Below, piece after piece: positions 34,593 to 44,398 of a stretch of 64,000 bases of DNA. Within the stretch, counting starts at the first letter, position 1. Each line of letters opens with the position of its first letter. The notes beneath the pieces were generated by a model. The model was not told the DNA's origin, searched no databases, and worked only from the letters and a program-made list of their open reading frames with translations. This stretch comes from Paratinospora sagittata (lineage: Eukaryota > Streptophyta > Magnoliopsida > Ranunculales > Menispermaceae). The translations under genes and the position numbers were made by a program. Location of the stretch: NCBI GenBank assembly GCA_035771175.1, contig CM069603.1, positions 15,166,286-15,230,285 on the forward strand. The letters are read 5' to 3'.

Positions 34593-34600
34593 TATATAAA
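34593..34600 (+). promoter_or_regulatory. TATATAAA box between ORF1 and gag (A3)
   Basis: TATATAAA 23 bases before the leader ATG at 34623. Conserved in position in four copies. Confidence 0.4.
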
Positions 34601-34622
34601 GATTCTAACCTTGTTTTTTACT

Positions 34623-34680
34623 ATGGCCAAACATACGAGGCACATAAGATTCTTTGAATCCGCAACAAAAACCTGAAACC
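34623..34680 (+). pseudogene. Leader ORF upstream of gag (A3)
   Basis: MAKHTRHIRFFESATKT and then TGA. The first 11 residues match A1, A2 and A5; the frame is lost after a 1-base difference in an A-run. Confidence 0.3.
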
Positions 34681-34804
34681 ATACTTAGAAAAATAGGTGG
34701 TTTTATATTGCAGTACTCTCGAACTTATTGTTGAGAATATCATAACATTATACTTGCCTACAGTTCCTGAATCATGGTTTTATTTTCACTTTGCCACTAA
34801 GAAA

Positions 34805-36120
34805 ATGCAAACTAGGAAGAGATGAAGGCCACGCACAGTCCGTCTAGCAGAGGAGGCACCTCCTATAGTTCAAAATCAGGAACTTCCGCCTCCGAGGACA
34901 AAACAGGCCACACATGACACTGCCACTACGTCTGGGCAGGTAGTGCCACCTTAGCCCACATCCTTTGCCATGCCTTCGAGCATGGAAGTCTTTTTTACCG
35001 AATTTATCGAGGCAATGAAGGTAACTGTTCAGACGGCCGTTCGTGAGACCGCGACCAATCAAGTTGTCACTGTTTAGACACCTGTTAGATTTGGCTCGGA
35101 GACTCAAACCGACCAGATTACGAAGTATAAGAGGCTACAACCCCTTACTTTTGCTGGCACCATTGATGCGAAAGAGGCGCAGAAATGGCAGGATGAGTCA
35201 AAAAAGGCTCTTGATGCTATGGGAGTAGACGAGGCTCGAAAGATTCCACTTGTGTCCTACCAACTTGTTGGTAGAGCAAATACATAGTGGATAACGGTGA
35301 AGGAAGACCCAAGGGTCAATACCACAGACGGGACTTGGCAGCAGTTTGAGTCATTGTTCATCGATGAGTACTTCCCTGGCGTTGTGCAGAAGCAGAAGCG
35401 CCAGGAGTTTGCCAGGCTATACCAGGGCATCATGACAGTTAGAGAATATGCTGTTAGGTTCAAAGAATTATCGGTCTACTCTCTATCCACCATCTCAACG
35501 GAGCAAGATAAGACCGAAAAATTCTACAACGGACTTCGTCCTGACATCCATCAAGCCCTGTCGAGCTTGGATCTCAAGATTTACAGGGAGGTGATTGACA
35601 AAACCATGAGCTTTAAGTAGGAAAAAATTGAGCAGGACCAGAGAATGAATAGGAAAAATGGCCTACAAGGTTTTCCTAACAGGGCTCGCAGCAGGGCAAC
35701 AAGAAGAAGCCCTACTATAATCAAAACCCAGCCCTCCCAGCCCCTGTTTATAAGAATCAGGCCATGACACCTCTGGCTGAACCGTCTAACCTTGGCCATT
35801 AGGGTTTTCGCAATCAAGGCTGAGGAGGTTGTAATGGAATGGGTGGTCATCGCAGCGGCAATGGCAGGGGTGGTGGTCAGCACCACAATCAGCATGGCCA
35901 TCGAAACCAACGATAGGCGCCTCAGCAGTAGAGGTTGACCTTTTATAACTGCGGCCAGCAGGGCCATGTAAGAAATACCTTCCCCCACCCTCAGCAACCA
36001 TGACAACCTGTTCCAGTTGTTCCAGTTCAGCAAGCCCCACCTGCTGCCAATTCCCAACCTAGGCAGAACCAATAGAACCAGGGCAGAGCATTCGCTATCG
36101 CTCAACAATCCCTTCTAGAT
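34805..36120 (+). pseudogene. A3 gag
   Basis: Starts ATG CAA ACT AGG (MQTRKR), stop at codon 7 (CGA-type codon to TGA). Capsid-like segments are in good frame from 35090: ITKYKRLQPLTFAGTIDA, SYQLVGRANT, WITVKEDPRVNT, FIDEYFPGVVQKQKRQEF, TVREYAVRFKELSVYSL, KFYNGLRPDIHQAL. The Gly/Asn-rich linker and CCHC knuckle (TFYNCGQQGHV-type, about 35935-35980) follow in decayed form. Stops are mainly TAG. Confidence 0.78.
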
Positions 36121-36440
36121 AACAATGTAGTCGAATGTACATTTCCCTTGTTCAATACAATGGTGCATGTCTTGTTTGATTCGGGTGCTACGCATTCCTT
36201 TATATCTTCTATATTGGTAAGACATTTAGGGTTACATCCTGAACCCACAGACATCACAATCCATGTCACATCACCATTTGGATCTGGTACTGACGTGAAT
36301 TTGCAGTGTTCTCGATGTGAGCTTCGAATGTCAGAATAGATAGTATATGCAGATTTCTTTGTGATGGATATTGAAGACTTTAACATCATCCTCGGCATGG
36401 ACAGGCTCACACCTCTAAATGCGAAGATTGATTTTATGCA
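36121..36440 (+). pseudogene. A3 retropepsin-like protease
   Basis: FNTMVHVLFDSGATHSFIS keeps the catalytic DSG. IILGMDRLTPLNAKID follows the second conserved strand. A TAG after ELRMSE and a deletion of about 40 bases near 36435 (the KKQVQLTLPTGEF region of other copies) break the link to RT. Would cleave the Gag-Pol polyprotein. Confidence 0.75.
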
Positions 36441-38130
36441 TCACCAAGATTCAGGGAACGAGAAAATGGATACACAACTCGATTGTTGCACTTCTCAAGG
36501 TACAGCTTCGAGCTCTATCCCTTGGTGTTGACAATGAGTCACCAGCAATGTACCCTCTCGAAGTACATGATGTCCCGGTAGTATCTGAATTCTCAACGGT
36601 CTTTTTAAATAACTTTCTTGATCTACCTCCGGTTAGGGAATTCGATTTTGAGATCAAACTCATACCTGGGACCGAGCCTATCTCAATTCCACCATACAGA
36701 ATGTACAACGTCTAACTGGTTGAGTTGGACAAGCAACTGAAGGAATTATAGAGTAATGGCTTCATTAAAAAATGTTCATCACCCTGGGGCACTCCGGTTC
36801 TGTTTGTTCACAAAAAGGATGGTTCGTTACGACTTTGCATCGCTATCGCAAGTCGAATAACATCACCATTAAGAACATATACCCCTTGCCCATGATCAAT
36901 GACTTGTTCGATCAACTTAGAGATGGCAAGTACTTCTCTAAGATTGATTTACGATCCGATTATCATCAACTATGGATCAGAGAGTCGAACATTACCAAGA
37001 TGACGTTCAGGTCTCGGTACAGTCATTACGAGTTCTTAGTTATGCTGTTCAGTTTAACAAATGCACCTACAACGTTCATGAATTTGATGAACCGCATCTT
37101 CAGGTTATACTTAGGCTGATTTGTGGTGGTCTTTATGGATGATATCTTGATATATTCCTCAATCGAGGAAAACCATAAGATACATCTAAGGATTGTCCTC
37201 CAGACCTTGAGAAGCCACCAATTGTATGCGAAGTTGAGTAAATGCGAATTTTCGACAAAATGAGTTCAATTCCTAGGCCATGTGGTTTCACGCAATGACA
37301 TTGAGGTGGATCCTTCTAAGGTTGAAGCGGTTTTAAACTGGAAACAGCCCATCACAGTTTCTCAAATACGGAGTTTTCTTGGTTTGACTGGCTACTACAG
37401 ACACTTCTTCAAGGATTTCTCAAAGATTGTTGAACCTATGACCAAGCTCACTCGGAAAGACATTCGATTCATTTGAAATTCTGCCTGTGAATCGTCATTT
37501 TAGGAATTGAAGTAGCGCCTCATGACAACACCGATATTAATCACTCCACGAAATGGAGTTGGATTTTCACTATATACCGACGCCTCTCTCCAAGGCTTAG
37601 GTGCAGTACTAATGCAAGAAGGCCAAGTTGTTGCATATGCTTCAAGAAAACTAAAGATTCATGAGGGTAATTACCCAACGCATGACTTGGCACTTGCAGC
37701 TGTCGTATTTGCACTGAAGTTATGGTTTCATTACCTATACGGTGAGCGGTTTGAGGTCTTCTCGGATCATAAGAGTCTTAAGTACATTTACACTGAGAGA
37801 GACCTAAACCTTCGCCAAAGGCGATGGTTGGAATTCCTGAAAGATTATGACTTTCAACTGTAGTACCATCTCGGTAAGGCCAATGTGGTTGCAGATGCCC
37901 TGAGTAGAAAATCATATGTTGCTCGTACTCTTAACTTCGAGAAGGGGAAGTTGGCTACAGAGATGAAAAACTTTAACCTACGACTGATCGAGGAGGGAGC
38001 AAGATCACGACTCTCTCAATTATCAGCCAACTCTGAGCTTATTAGAAAGATTTCAGCAGCTCAAGCCAACGACCCTATGTTAATAGAGAAACGAGAACTT
38101 CTTCTCAGCAGACAGGAGCTTCCTTAATGG
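36441..38130 (+). pseudogene. A3 reverse transcriptase and RNase H
   Basis: [67 protein letters not shown] (catalytic DD kept, 37132-37160), [19 protein letters not shown]. RNase [62 protein letters not shown] frameshift near 36845 and stops at TAG/TGA codons (after FRLYLG, CEFSTK, RKDIRFI, DYDFQL) inactivate it. Confidence 0.8.
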
Positions 38131-38664
38131 TAGGCCTCTGAAGACGGGGCTTTTACAAAAAACGTCTCTGTCTACCGAATGATCCTGTGGTTCGGAAGGA
38201 AGTGCTCACTGAAATGCATTGTTCGAGGTTCGCTATTCATGCTGGGGGAGACAAGATGTACAAGGATGTCAAGCGACAATTCTAGTTTTCTGGAATGAAA
38301 AAGGCTATTGTAGACTTTGTTGCTCGATGTCTCGTTTGCCAGCAACTTAAGGCAGAACATAGACTTCCTCTAGACTTCTCCAGCCTTTACCTATTGGAGA
38401 ATGAAAGTGGGAGAACATTGCAATGGATTTTGTTACAGCCTTGCCTCGAAATAATAAAGGGCAAGATGTTATCTGAGTTATCATTGACAGACTTACAATG
38501 TCTGCACACTTTTTACCGATAAGGTTCACGAATAACCTCACCAAGCTTGTCGCATTGTATGAAAGAGAAATCGTACTCCTCCATGGCATACCACTGACGA
38601 TCGTCTCTGATTGAGACCCTCGATTCACATCAAAGTTTTGGCAAAGATGGGCTCCAGGATCGCA
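38131..38664 (+). pseudogene. A3 integrase, truncated
   Basis: Zinc-binding region TEMHCSRFAIHAGGDKMY and ARCLVCQQLKAEHRL, then a frame change and the start of the catalytic core (WILLQPCLEII in the shifted frame, 38415-38455). The sequence breaks in the middle of the core at tgggctccaggatcgc and continues directly as ORF3, so about 900 bases of core and chromodomain-like tail are missing. Confidence 0.74.
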
Positions 38665-39136
38665 ATGGCCTCTTTGGCAACCTGTGGCGACTCTTTCAGG
38701 ATCTGAGTCAAGCCACAACTACTTTGCATCACCAACTTCATCGCCCCACAAACAGCGATCCTTATCGCCAGAGCGTGCATGAATTTTTTGTAATAGTTTT
38801 GCCCGAAACAATCTTGTGCCCTCATATTGGCAGAATCTTCTACCAAAATTACCAGGCGGCCGGATTTGAGGAACAGCACGAAAAAACATTTCGCCACTCA
38901 ACCTACCGCCCTTGAAATGATGCAACCTGCAGAGCCCTACATCACCATCTGTTAGGCAAAGCTCAAAACCTTCTGAGGAAGAATTCGACTCTATTTGTTC
39001 TCCATTGTTTGATGATGTTGAGAATTCCACTGGCAACAACGCTATTGAAGAACCTTACAGGCACTACCCTGAACTAGCAAAGGATAACGACGATTGTGAA
39101 TCTCACGCTGACAGCAATCATCATTACACAGACTGA
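38665..39136 (+). pseudogene. ORF3 of A3, 5' truncated
   Basis: In the frame of the A4 copy: HNYFASPTSSPHKQRSLSPE, NNLVPSYWQNLLPKLPGGRI, then the C-terminal PSVRQSSKPSEEEFDSICSP, LFDDVENST, PYRHYPELAKDNDD, ESHADSNHHYTD and TGA at 39134-39136, 22 bases before the polypurine tract. Stops inside are TGA at Trp-like positions (after PERA, after GRI, after PLK). The good match of the C-terminal 60 codons to A2 and A4, with silent changes, argues for a formerly translated protein. Confidence 0.62.
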
Positions 39137-39157
39137 ACTTCAAGAGCAAAATCCTTT

Positions 39158-39172
39158 TAAGGGGGGGTAGAG
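39158..39172 (+). other. Polypurine tract of A3
   Basis: TAAGGGGGGGTAGAG immediately before the 3' LTR. Confidence 0.75.
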
Positions 39173-40578
39173 TGTAATACCCTAAGATTTCACAAAAATA
39201 AAAAAAATTGAACTTCTGGCAACGCCCGAAAGTTCAAGCACCTGCCTGGATGGTCGGGCAGCCCGCCTAAAGGTTCGGGTATCCTTTTTTCTATAAAAAG
39301 AGGGCTTTCCCCCTTCATTTTCACACCAATCCAACTCTCTCCTCTTGTTGGAAAATTTCTCTCTTTCTATCTCTCTTTTGAGACTATCTACATAAGACTC
39401 GCTTCGCGGTGCAACGCGGTTCTGCCCGGGGGAAGGCGCCAGTTCAAGAATGAGTTATTATTTGAAGGTGAGGAATAAAACATAAGTTTGCGTGTCTTAT
39501 GACTTTTATTAATGTTTACATTCATTTATCATTATGTCTACTATTCATTTACACTGCATTATTTCGTATAATGTTCATACCTGTCATACTTATGCCTATA
39601 TATTTGGAGTTCATGTATAATACTGTTGCGATGTCGGATTAGTGGTCAATCTGGCTCAATCAGACTCAGTCTTGTCCTCAGTAACTTTAAATAGTGAACT
39701 GGAGGCAGCGTGCTTCTCTAAACGATTGGTATTTAAGTAGACCTCGTGTCTCACCTCTCAAGCTGGAGACTGATCTGGTTAGTCTTATTTGAAAGCTATC
39801 AGCTTGTACAAGTAATATTGAATGTCGTAATTGTGCACGTAGTGATACCGACCCTGATAAGGATCACCAGACGTTTCCAAATCCTATCTATTGTTAGTAG
39901 AGACCGGACCTGTTCATGCATTGGCATCATACATAAGCACCACCTAGGGACGTATGTAGTTTGTGATCCACAAAATAGTTAGAAGCAATGCCCACTATTA
40001 TTGATATTTCTATGGAGAGGGACGTACAATGAGAACCCGGATTTACCTGGGGATGGACATCTGTACGTGAATCCAGGGCGTCGTTCTTGAGGAAGGACGT
40101 ACAATGAGAAATTCGCTACTCCTGGTGAGGGACATCTGTACATGAACTTAGGCGACGTACAATCATGGAACCAATACGAGACGATGTCATGCATATATAC
40201 ATGTTGTATTGATTATGATGCCTTGATGTGTATTTATGATATTTGATTATGAAGTTTGTTTTATTAATTTTCATATTCACGAACTATTTTACCCACTGGG
40301 CGTGTAGCTCACCCCGTTGTTATCCAATTTTTCTCAGGAGATTAAGATGGACTAGGTGGAGGTTTTTGGGCCCACATTTTGTAACCTTTTGTTTATTCAT
40401 TGGGAATATTGGGAGGATGTTCCCTTTTTCTATTTCATGTACAAAAATATATTCTGAAATTAATAAAATCAGACTTGTACATTATTGTGTTCCTACGCAG
40501 TCGGTTATCGTTACAATGCATTCGCTCCCCGTCCGTGAGTGTTCGGTCGGTTTAGGCGCGTCCGGGCAGGATGTGACA
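39173..40578 (+). repeat. 3' LTR of A3
   Basis: TGTAATACCCTAAG to CAGGATGTGACA, 1406 bp, matching the 5' LTR throughout. TATAAAA at 39292-39298, about 120 bases into the LTR, is a likely core promoter element. The internal repeat has two units (about 40015-40155). Confidence 0.88.
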
Positions 40579-40624
40579 CTCCCTTCGAGGTGCAAAACAG
40601 TTCTGCTCGGGAAGAAGCACCAGT
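40579..40624 (+). repeat. Resumed part of the LTR broken at 30854
   Basis: ctccc (target copy) followed by ttcgaggtgcaaaacag and ending gaagcaccagt, continuing the older LTR before the next LTR start at 40625. Confidence 0.7.
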
Positions 40625-40848
40625 TGTAATACCCCTGGTTTAGACAAAAAAAAAATTAAGTTTGAGCAGCCACTCGAAGGTTCGGGCGTTCCTTTTTCTA
40701 TATAAGGAGACTATCTTTGCAGTGCAACGTGGTTCTGCTTGGGAGGAGGCACCAGTTCAGGAAATGAGATTTTATCTGAAGGTGGGGAACGAAACATAGG
40801 TTTGCGTGTGTTATGACTTTTATTAAAGTTTACATTCATTTATCATTA

Positions 40849-42482
40849 TGACTTTCAAGTCCAATACCATCCGGGTAAGGCCAACGTTGTGGCTGATGCC
40901 CTGAGTAGAAAATCTCATGTTGCTGCTTGCACTCTTAACTTCGGGATTGGGAAGTTGGCCACAGAGATGGAAAATTTTAACCTACAGCTCATGGAAGAGG
41001 GAGAAAGATCACGACTCTCTTAATTATCAGCCAACTTTGAGCTTATTCGAAAGATTTCAGCAGCTCAAGCAGATGACCCTATGATAAAGGAGAAACGAGA
41101 ACATCTACTCAGCGGACAGGACCTTCCTTACTGGTCGGTCTCCAATGACGGGGCCGTTTTTTTACAAAAAATGTCTCTGTCTACAGAACGATCCTCAAGT
41201 TCAAAATGAAGTGCTTACTGAAATGCATGGTTCAAGGTTCGCTATGCATCCTGGGGGAGACAAGATGTACATGAATGTCAAGCGACAATTCTGGTTTTCT
41301 GGAATGAAGAAGGCTATTGCAGACTTCGTTGCTCGATGTCTCGTGTGCCAACAAGTAAAGGTAGAATGCAGACTTCCTTCTGGACTTCTCCAACCCTTAC
41401 TTATTGGAAAATGGAAGTGGGAAAACATCGCAATAGATTTTGTTACGGCCTTGCCTCAAAATATTAAAGGACAAGATGCAATCTGGGTTATCATTGATAG
41501 ACTTACAAAGACTGCACACTTTTTACCAATAAAGTTCACGGATAATCCCGCCAAGCTTGCCGAATTGTATGAAAGCCAGATCGTACGCCTCAATGGCATA
41601 CCACTCATGATCTTATCTGATTGAAACCCTCGATTTACATCAAAATTTTGGCAAAGCTTCCAGAATAGAATGGGCTCCAAGATCACCATGAGCACGGCTT
41701 TTCACCCACAGACTAACGGGCAGTCAGAACGGTTGACCCAGGTATTAGAAGATATACTACGATGTTGCATTTTGGACTTTCATGATGGATGGGCAAAACA
41801 CTTACATTTGGCTGAGTTTGCATACAACAACAGCTACCAAACCAGTATCGGCAAGGCACCATATGAGGCTCTCTATGGTCGCCTTTGTAGATCTTCGATA
41901 TGCTGGTTAGATATGGCAGATCGACTGCAGTTGGGGCCTGAACTAGTTCGAGAGATTTTTGAGAAGATCACACTAGTAAAGAAGCGACTTCGTGTAGCAC
42001 AAAGTCGACAGAAGAGTTATGCCGACAAGCGGAGATAACCTCTAGAATTTGATAAGAGGGACTTGGTTTTTATAAAAGTTCAACCTACAAGAGGTGTCAA
42101 ATGCTTTGGGATCAAAGGAAAGCTCTCCCCACGGTATATCGGTCCATTTCAGATCAATGAACGTATTGGAAAACTAGCCTATGATCTATCCCTTCCATCG
42201 TCCATGTCTAAGGTTCATGACATTTTTCACGTATCCATGCTTCGAAAGTATCTTCCTGATCCTTTGCATATTATCCCTCTAGTCGAGGTTCGGGTTGAAG
42301 AAGGAAATAAGTATCAGGAGAGAGTGATACAGATTCTGGATAGAAAAACTCAAGAACTAAGGCGGCATAGCATACCACTTGTGAACGTGCTCTGGGATCA
42401 CCATGGAGTAGAGGAATCAACTTGGGAACTAGAAGAAACAATTACACTGAAATACCCTGAATTGTTTTCTAGTAATAGTTGA
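40849..42482 (+). pseudogene. A4 RNase H tail and integrase with chromodomain-like end
   Basis: RNase H end: [18 protein letters not shown]. Integrase: TEMHGSRFAMHPGGDKMY and CLVCQQVK (HHCC), IAIDFVTALP (first Asp), LSD then TGA in place of the CGA Arg codon (second Asp kept), FHPQTNGQSER (Glu kept). Then YNNSYQTSIGKAPYEALYGR, FGIKGKLSPRYIGPF, KVHDIFHVSMLRKY, and the tail VLWDHHGVEESTWELEETI ending at 42482. The tail matches the C-terminal chromodomain-like segment of plant chromoviruses, which targets insertion to heterochromatin. Two TGA/TAA stops remain. The most complete family-A integrase here. Confidence 0.83.
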
Positions 42483-42571
42483 TGATGTGAGGCATTGTAC
42501 CTTTTGACTAATCAATGAAATTGTGGAACTTTGTTTACAATATCTTAATATATTGTTTTAGTTAATTAACC

Positions 42572-43093
42572 ATGCAGATGTCTGTAATCAACTTTGACAG
42601 GAGTAATGAGTCATACACTCCATGGCCTGCTTGGCAACAAGTGGAGACTCTTTCAGACTATGATGCAAACCACAACTTCTTTGCATCACCAACTCCCTCG
42701 CCTCCGCTGCAGCGGTCCTTATCACCAGAGCGCATATGACTTTATTGTAACAATATTGCCCGAAACAATCCAGTGCCCTCATGATGGCAAGATCTCCTAC
42801 CAAAATTGCCAGGGGGCAGAATTTGGGAAACTACACGAAAAAGCATGCCGCCACTGAACATACCTTCCTTCAAACACTGCAACTTGCAGGGCCTTTCGTT
42901 GCCATCTGTGAGGCAAATGACGGAACCTTCTGAGGACGAATCCGACTCAATTTGCTCTCCATTGTTTGATGATATTGAGGATTCCACCGCCCACAGAGCT
43001 ATTCAGGGGCCTTACAGGCATTACCCTGATCTTGTCAATGATGACGACGACGGTGAATCCCACGCAGCTAGCAATCATCCCTACATTGACTGA
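42572..43093 (+). pseudogene. ORF3 of A4 (reference copy, 173 codons)
   Basis: Starts MQMSVINFDRSNESYTPWPA, 90 bases after the pol stop, and ends NHPYID, TGA at 43091-43093, 22 bases before the polypurine tract. Order: Trp/Ser-rich N-terminus, SPTPSPPLQRSLSPER, a basic middle (PGGRIWETTRKSMPPLN), and an acidic C-terminus (SEDESDSICSPLFDDIEDST, PYRHYPDLVNDDDDGES). Two TGA stops interrupt (after SPERI and PVPS). No signal peptide, membrane segment or known catalytic motif is visible. Matching frames occur in A1, A2 and A3. Not recognised; a transcript leader, a Gag partner or a regulator are all possible. Confidence 0.65.
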
Positions 43094-43114
43094 ATTTCAG
43101 GACCGAAATTCCTT

Positions 43115-43128
43115 TAAGGGGGGTAGAG
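43115..43128 (+). other. Polypurine tract of A4
   Basis: AAGGGGGGTAGAG directly before the LTR at 43129. Confidence 0.75.
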
Positions 43129-43718
43129 TGTAATACCCCCGATTTAGACAAAAAAAAAAAAAATAAGTTCAAGCGTTCCTTTTTCTATATAAGGAGCCCC
43201 CCCTTTGTTATTTTTCACACCAAATCACTCTCCTCTCTCTTGCTCCTTGTTGGCTCATCACTCTCGTTGAGTCTTTTTCTCTTCTCTTTTTGAGACTCTC
43301 TTCACGGTGCAATGCGGTTCTGTTCGGGAGAAGGCGCTAGTTCAAGAAATGAGATTTTATCTAAAGGTGGGGAACGAAACATAAGTTTTCGTGTCTTATG
43401 ACTTTTATTAAAGTTTACATTCACTTTTATTAAACATAGGTGAGCAATAGCTCACCCCGTTGGTATCCAATTTTTCCCAGGAGTTTAAGGTGGACTGGGT
43501 GGAGGTTTTTGGGCCCACATTTTGTAATCCCTGTTAATTATAGGGAGATTTTGGGAGATGTTCCCTCAATCATATGCTGTACAAAAATACATTCTGAAAT
43601 TAGTATAATCAGATTTGTACTCAATTGTGTTCATATGCACTCAGTTATTGTTATAATGCATTCACACCCTGCTCGTGAGTGTTCCGCCTGCTTAGACTCG
43701 TCCGGGCGGGGTGTGACA
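43129..43718 (+). repeat. Internally deleted LTR shared by A4 and A5
   Basis: TGTAATACCCCCG to GGGGTGTGACA but only 590 bp. The segment between acattcacttttattaaacat (about 43430) and gagcaatagctcacccc is missing relative to 1.37-kb LTRs. TATATAA lies at 43186-43192. It follows the polypurine tract of A4 and precedes the PBS of A5, so two internal regions share one LTR. Confidence 0.82.
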
Positions 43719-43990
43719 TTAAATGGTATCAAAGCAAGTTTTGAGAGGGTGAATTCAACGCATGATCAGGGGTTCTCATGATGTAAGGGTGGCGAAGTAC
43801 CGACTCTTACCCTGTCATGTCCACATTAGCTTGTCACCAGTGTGGTTGGTGCAGTCGAGAGGCTGGCCATAAAACATTCTCTGAGGTATGCTCATGTGCC
43901 ACGTGACTTTGTAGGTCACGGTCGTTAGACACGCGTGAGTGTCAGTGATGACCATTAACATTCAATTATATTAGAGCGAAAGGTTCAAGG
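43719..43990 (+). other. Doubled primer-binding region of A5
   Basis: TGGTATCAAAGC at 43724-43735 next to the LTR, then about 230 bases not seen in other family-A copies, then a second degenerate PBS-like word TTATATTAGAGC at 43966-43977. The second is followed by the normal family-A leader (gcgaaaggt...gcccgcccaagtc). The extra segment has no clear ORF and no recognised family. Confidence 0.55.
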
Positions 43991-44024
43991 AAGGCCCGCC
44001 CAAGTCCACCAATTAGGAGAAGAA

Positions 44025-44250
44025 AATTATATTAGATATATATATATATATATATTTTAGAACTATATATATATGAATTATATAAAGCTAAGATTTGTAT
44101 TATATATATATATATCTAGATAACTATATAGTTTTTATATAGTTTAGATTTATATATATATATATAGTTATGATTTATGAAAACTATATATATATATATA
44201 TATATATATATCTATGTATATAGGAGATATATATATATATATATATCTTT
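44025..44250 (+). repeat. AT-rich dinucleotide tracts in the A5 leader
   Basis: Several (AT)n and (TA)n runs separated by short words, between the PBS and ORF1. The corresponding tract is one short (AT)n in A3 and shorter still in A2. Confidence 0.8.
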
Positions 44251-44398
44251 TTGCTAATGAAAAATTTAGATTCGTTGGTGGCATAAACATCAAGAGGAAA
44301 AATAGAAAAAATTGTCCAACGAAAAAGGCATAAATCTTAAAAATGTTATGAATATATTTTGTGTATTTCTTAAGTTTTATCTTCCTTTCAGCAAGATA

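Larger units (their letters stand above)
30855..40578 (+). mobile_element. Family A element A3, two LTRs, 9.7 kb
   Basis: 5' LTR 30855-32220, PBS, ORF1, leader, gag, protease, RT, RNase H, partial integrase, ORF3, polypurine tract, 3' LTR 39173-40578. The target duplication is ctctc (30850-30854) against ctccc (40579-40583), inside an older family-A LTR. The integrase C-terminal part is deleted: the junction near 38664 joins the core to ORF3. It is the only copy with both LTRs and no nested insertion, so the best single reference for the family layout. Confidence 0.87.
40625..43718 (+). mobile_element. Family A remnant A4 (LTR, RNase H end, integrase, ORF3, LTR)
   Basis: LTR start at 40625 runs about 220 bases and then fuses, within the shared word attatgac (about 40844-40851), to the last part of RNase H. 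Everything from the middle of the LTR to RNase H is deleted. Integrase and ORF3 follow in good shape, then a polypurine tract and an LTR (43129-43718) that also serves as the 5' LTR of A5. Confidence 0.8.

Noticed and set aside
42572..43093. ORF3 as an envelope gene
   Set aside because: No signal peptide, transmembrane segment or cysteine pattern; acidic soluble C-terminus.
40625..43718. Endogenous pararetrovirus
   Set aside because: LTRs, primer-binding site, integrase and polypurine tract show an LTR retrotransposon; no movement or coat protein seen.
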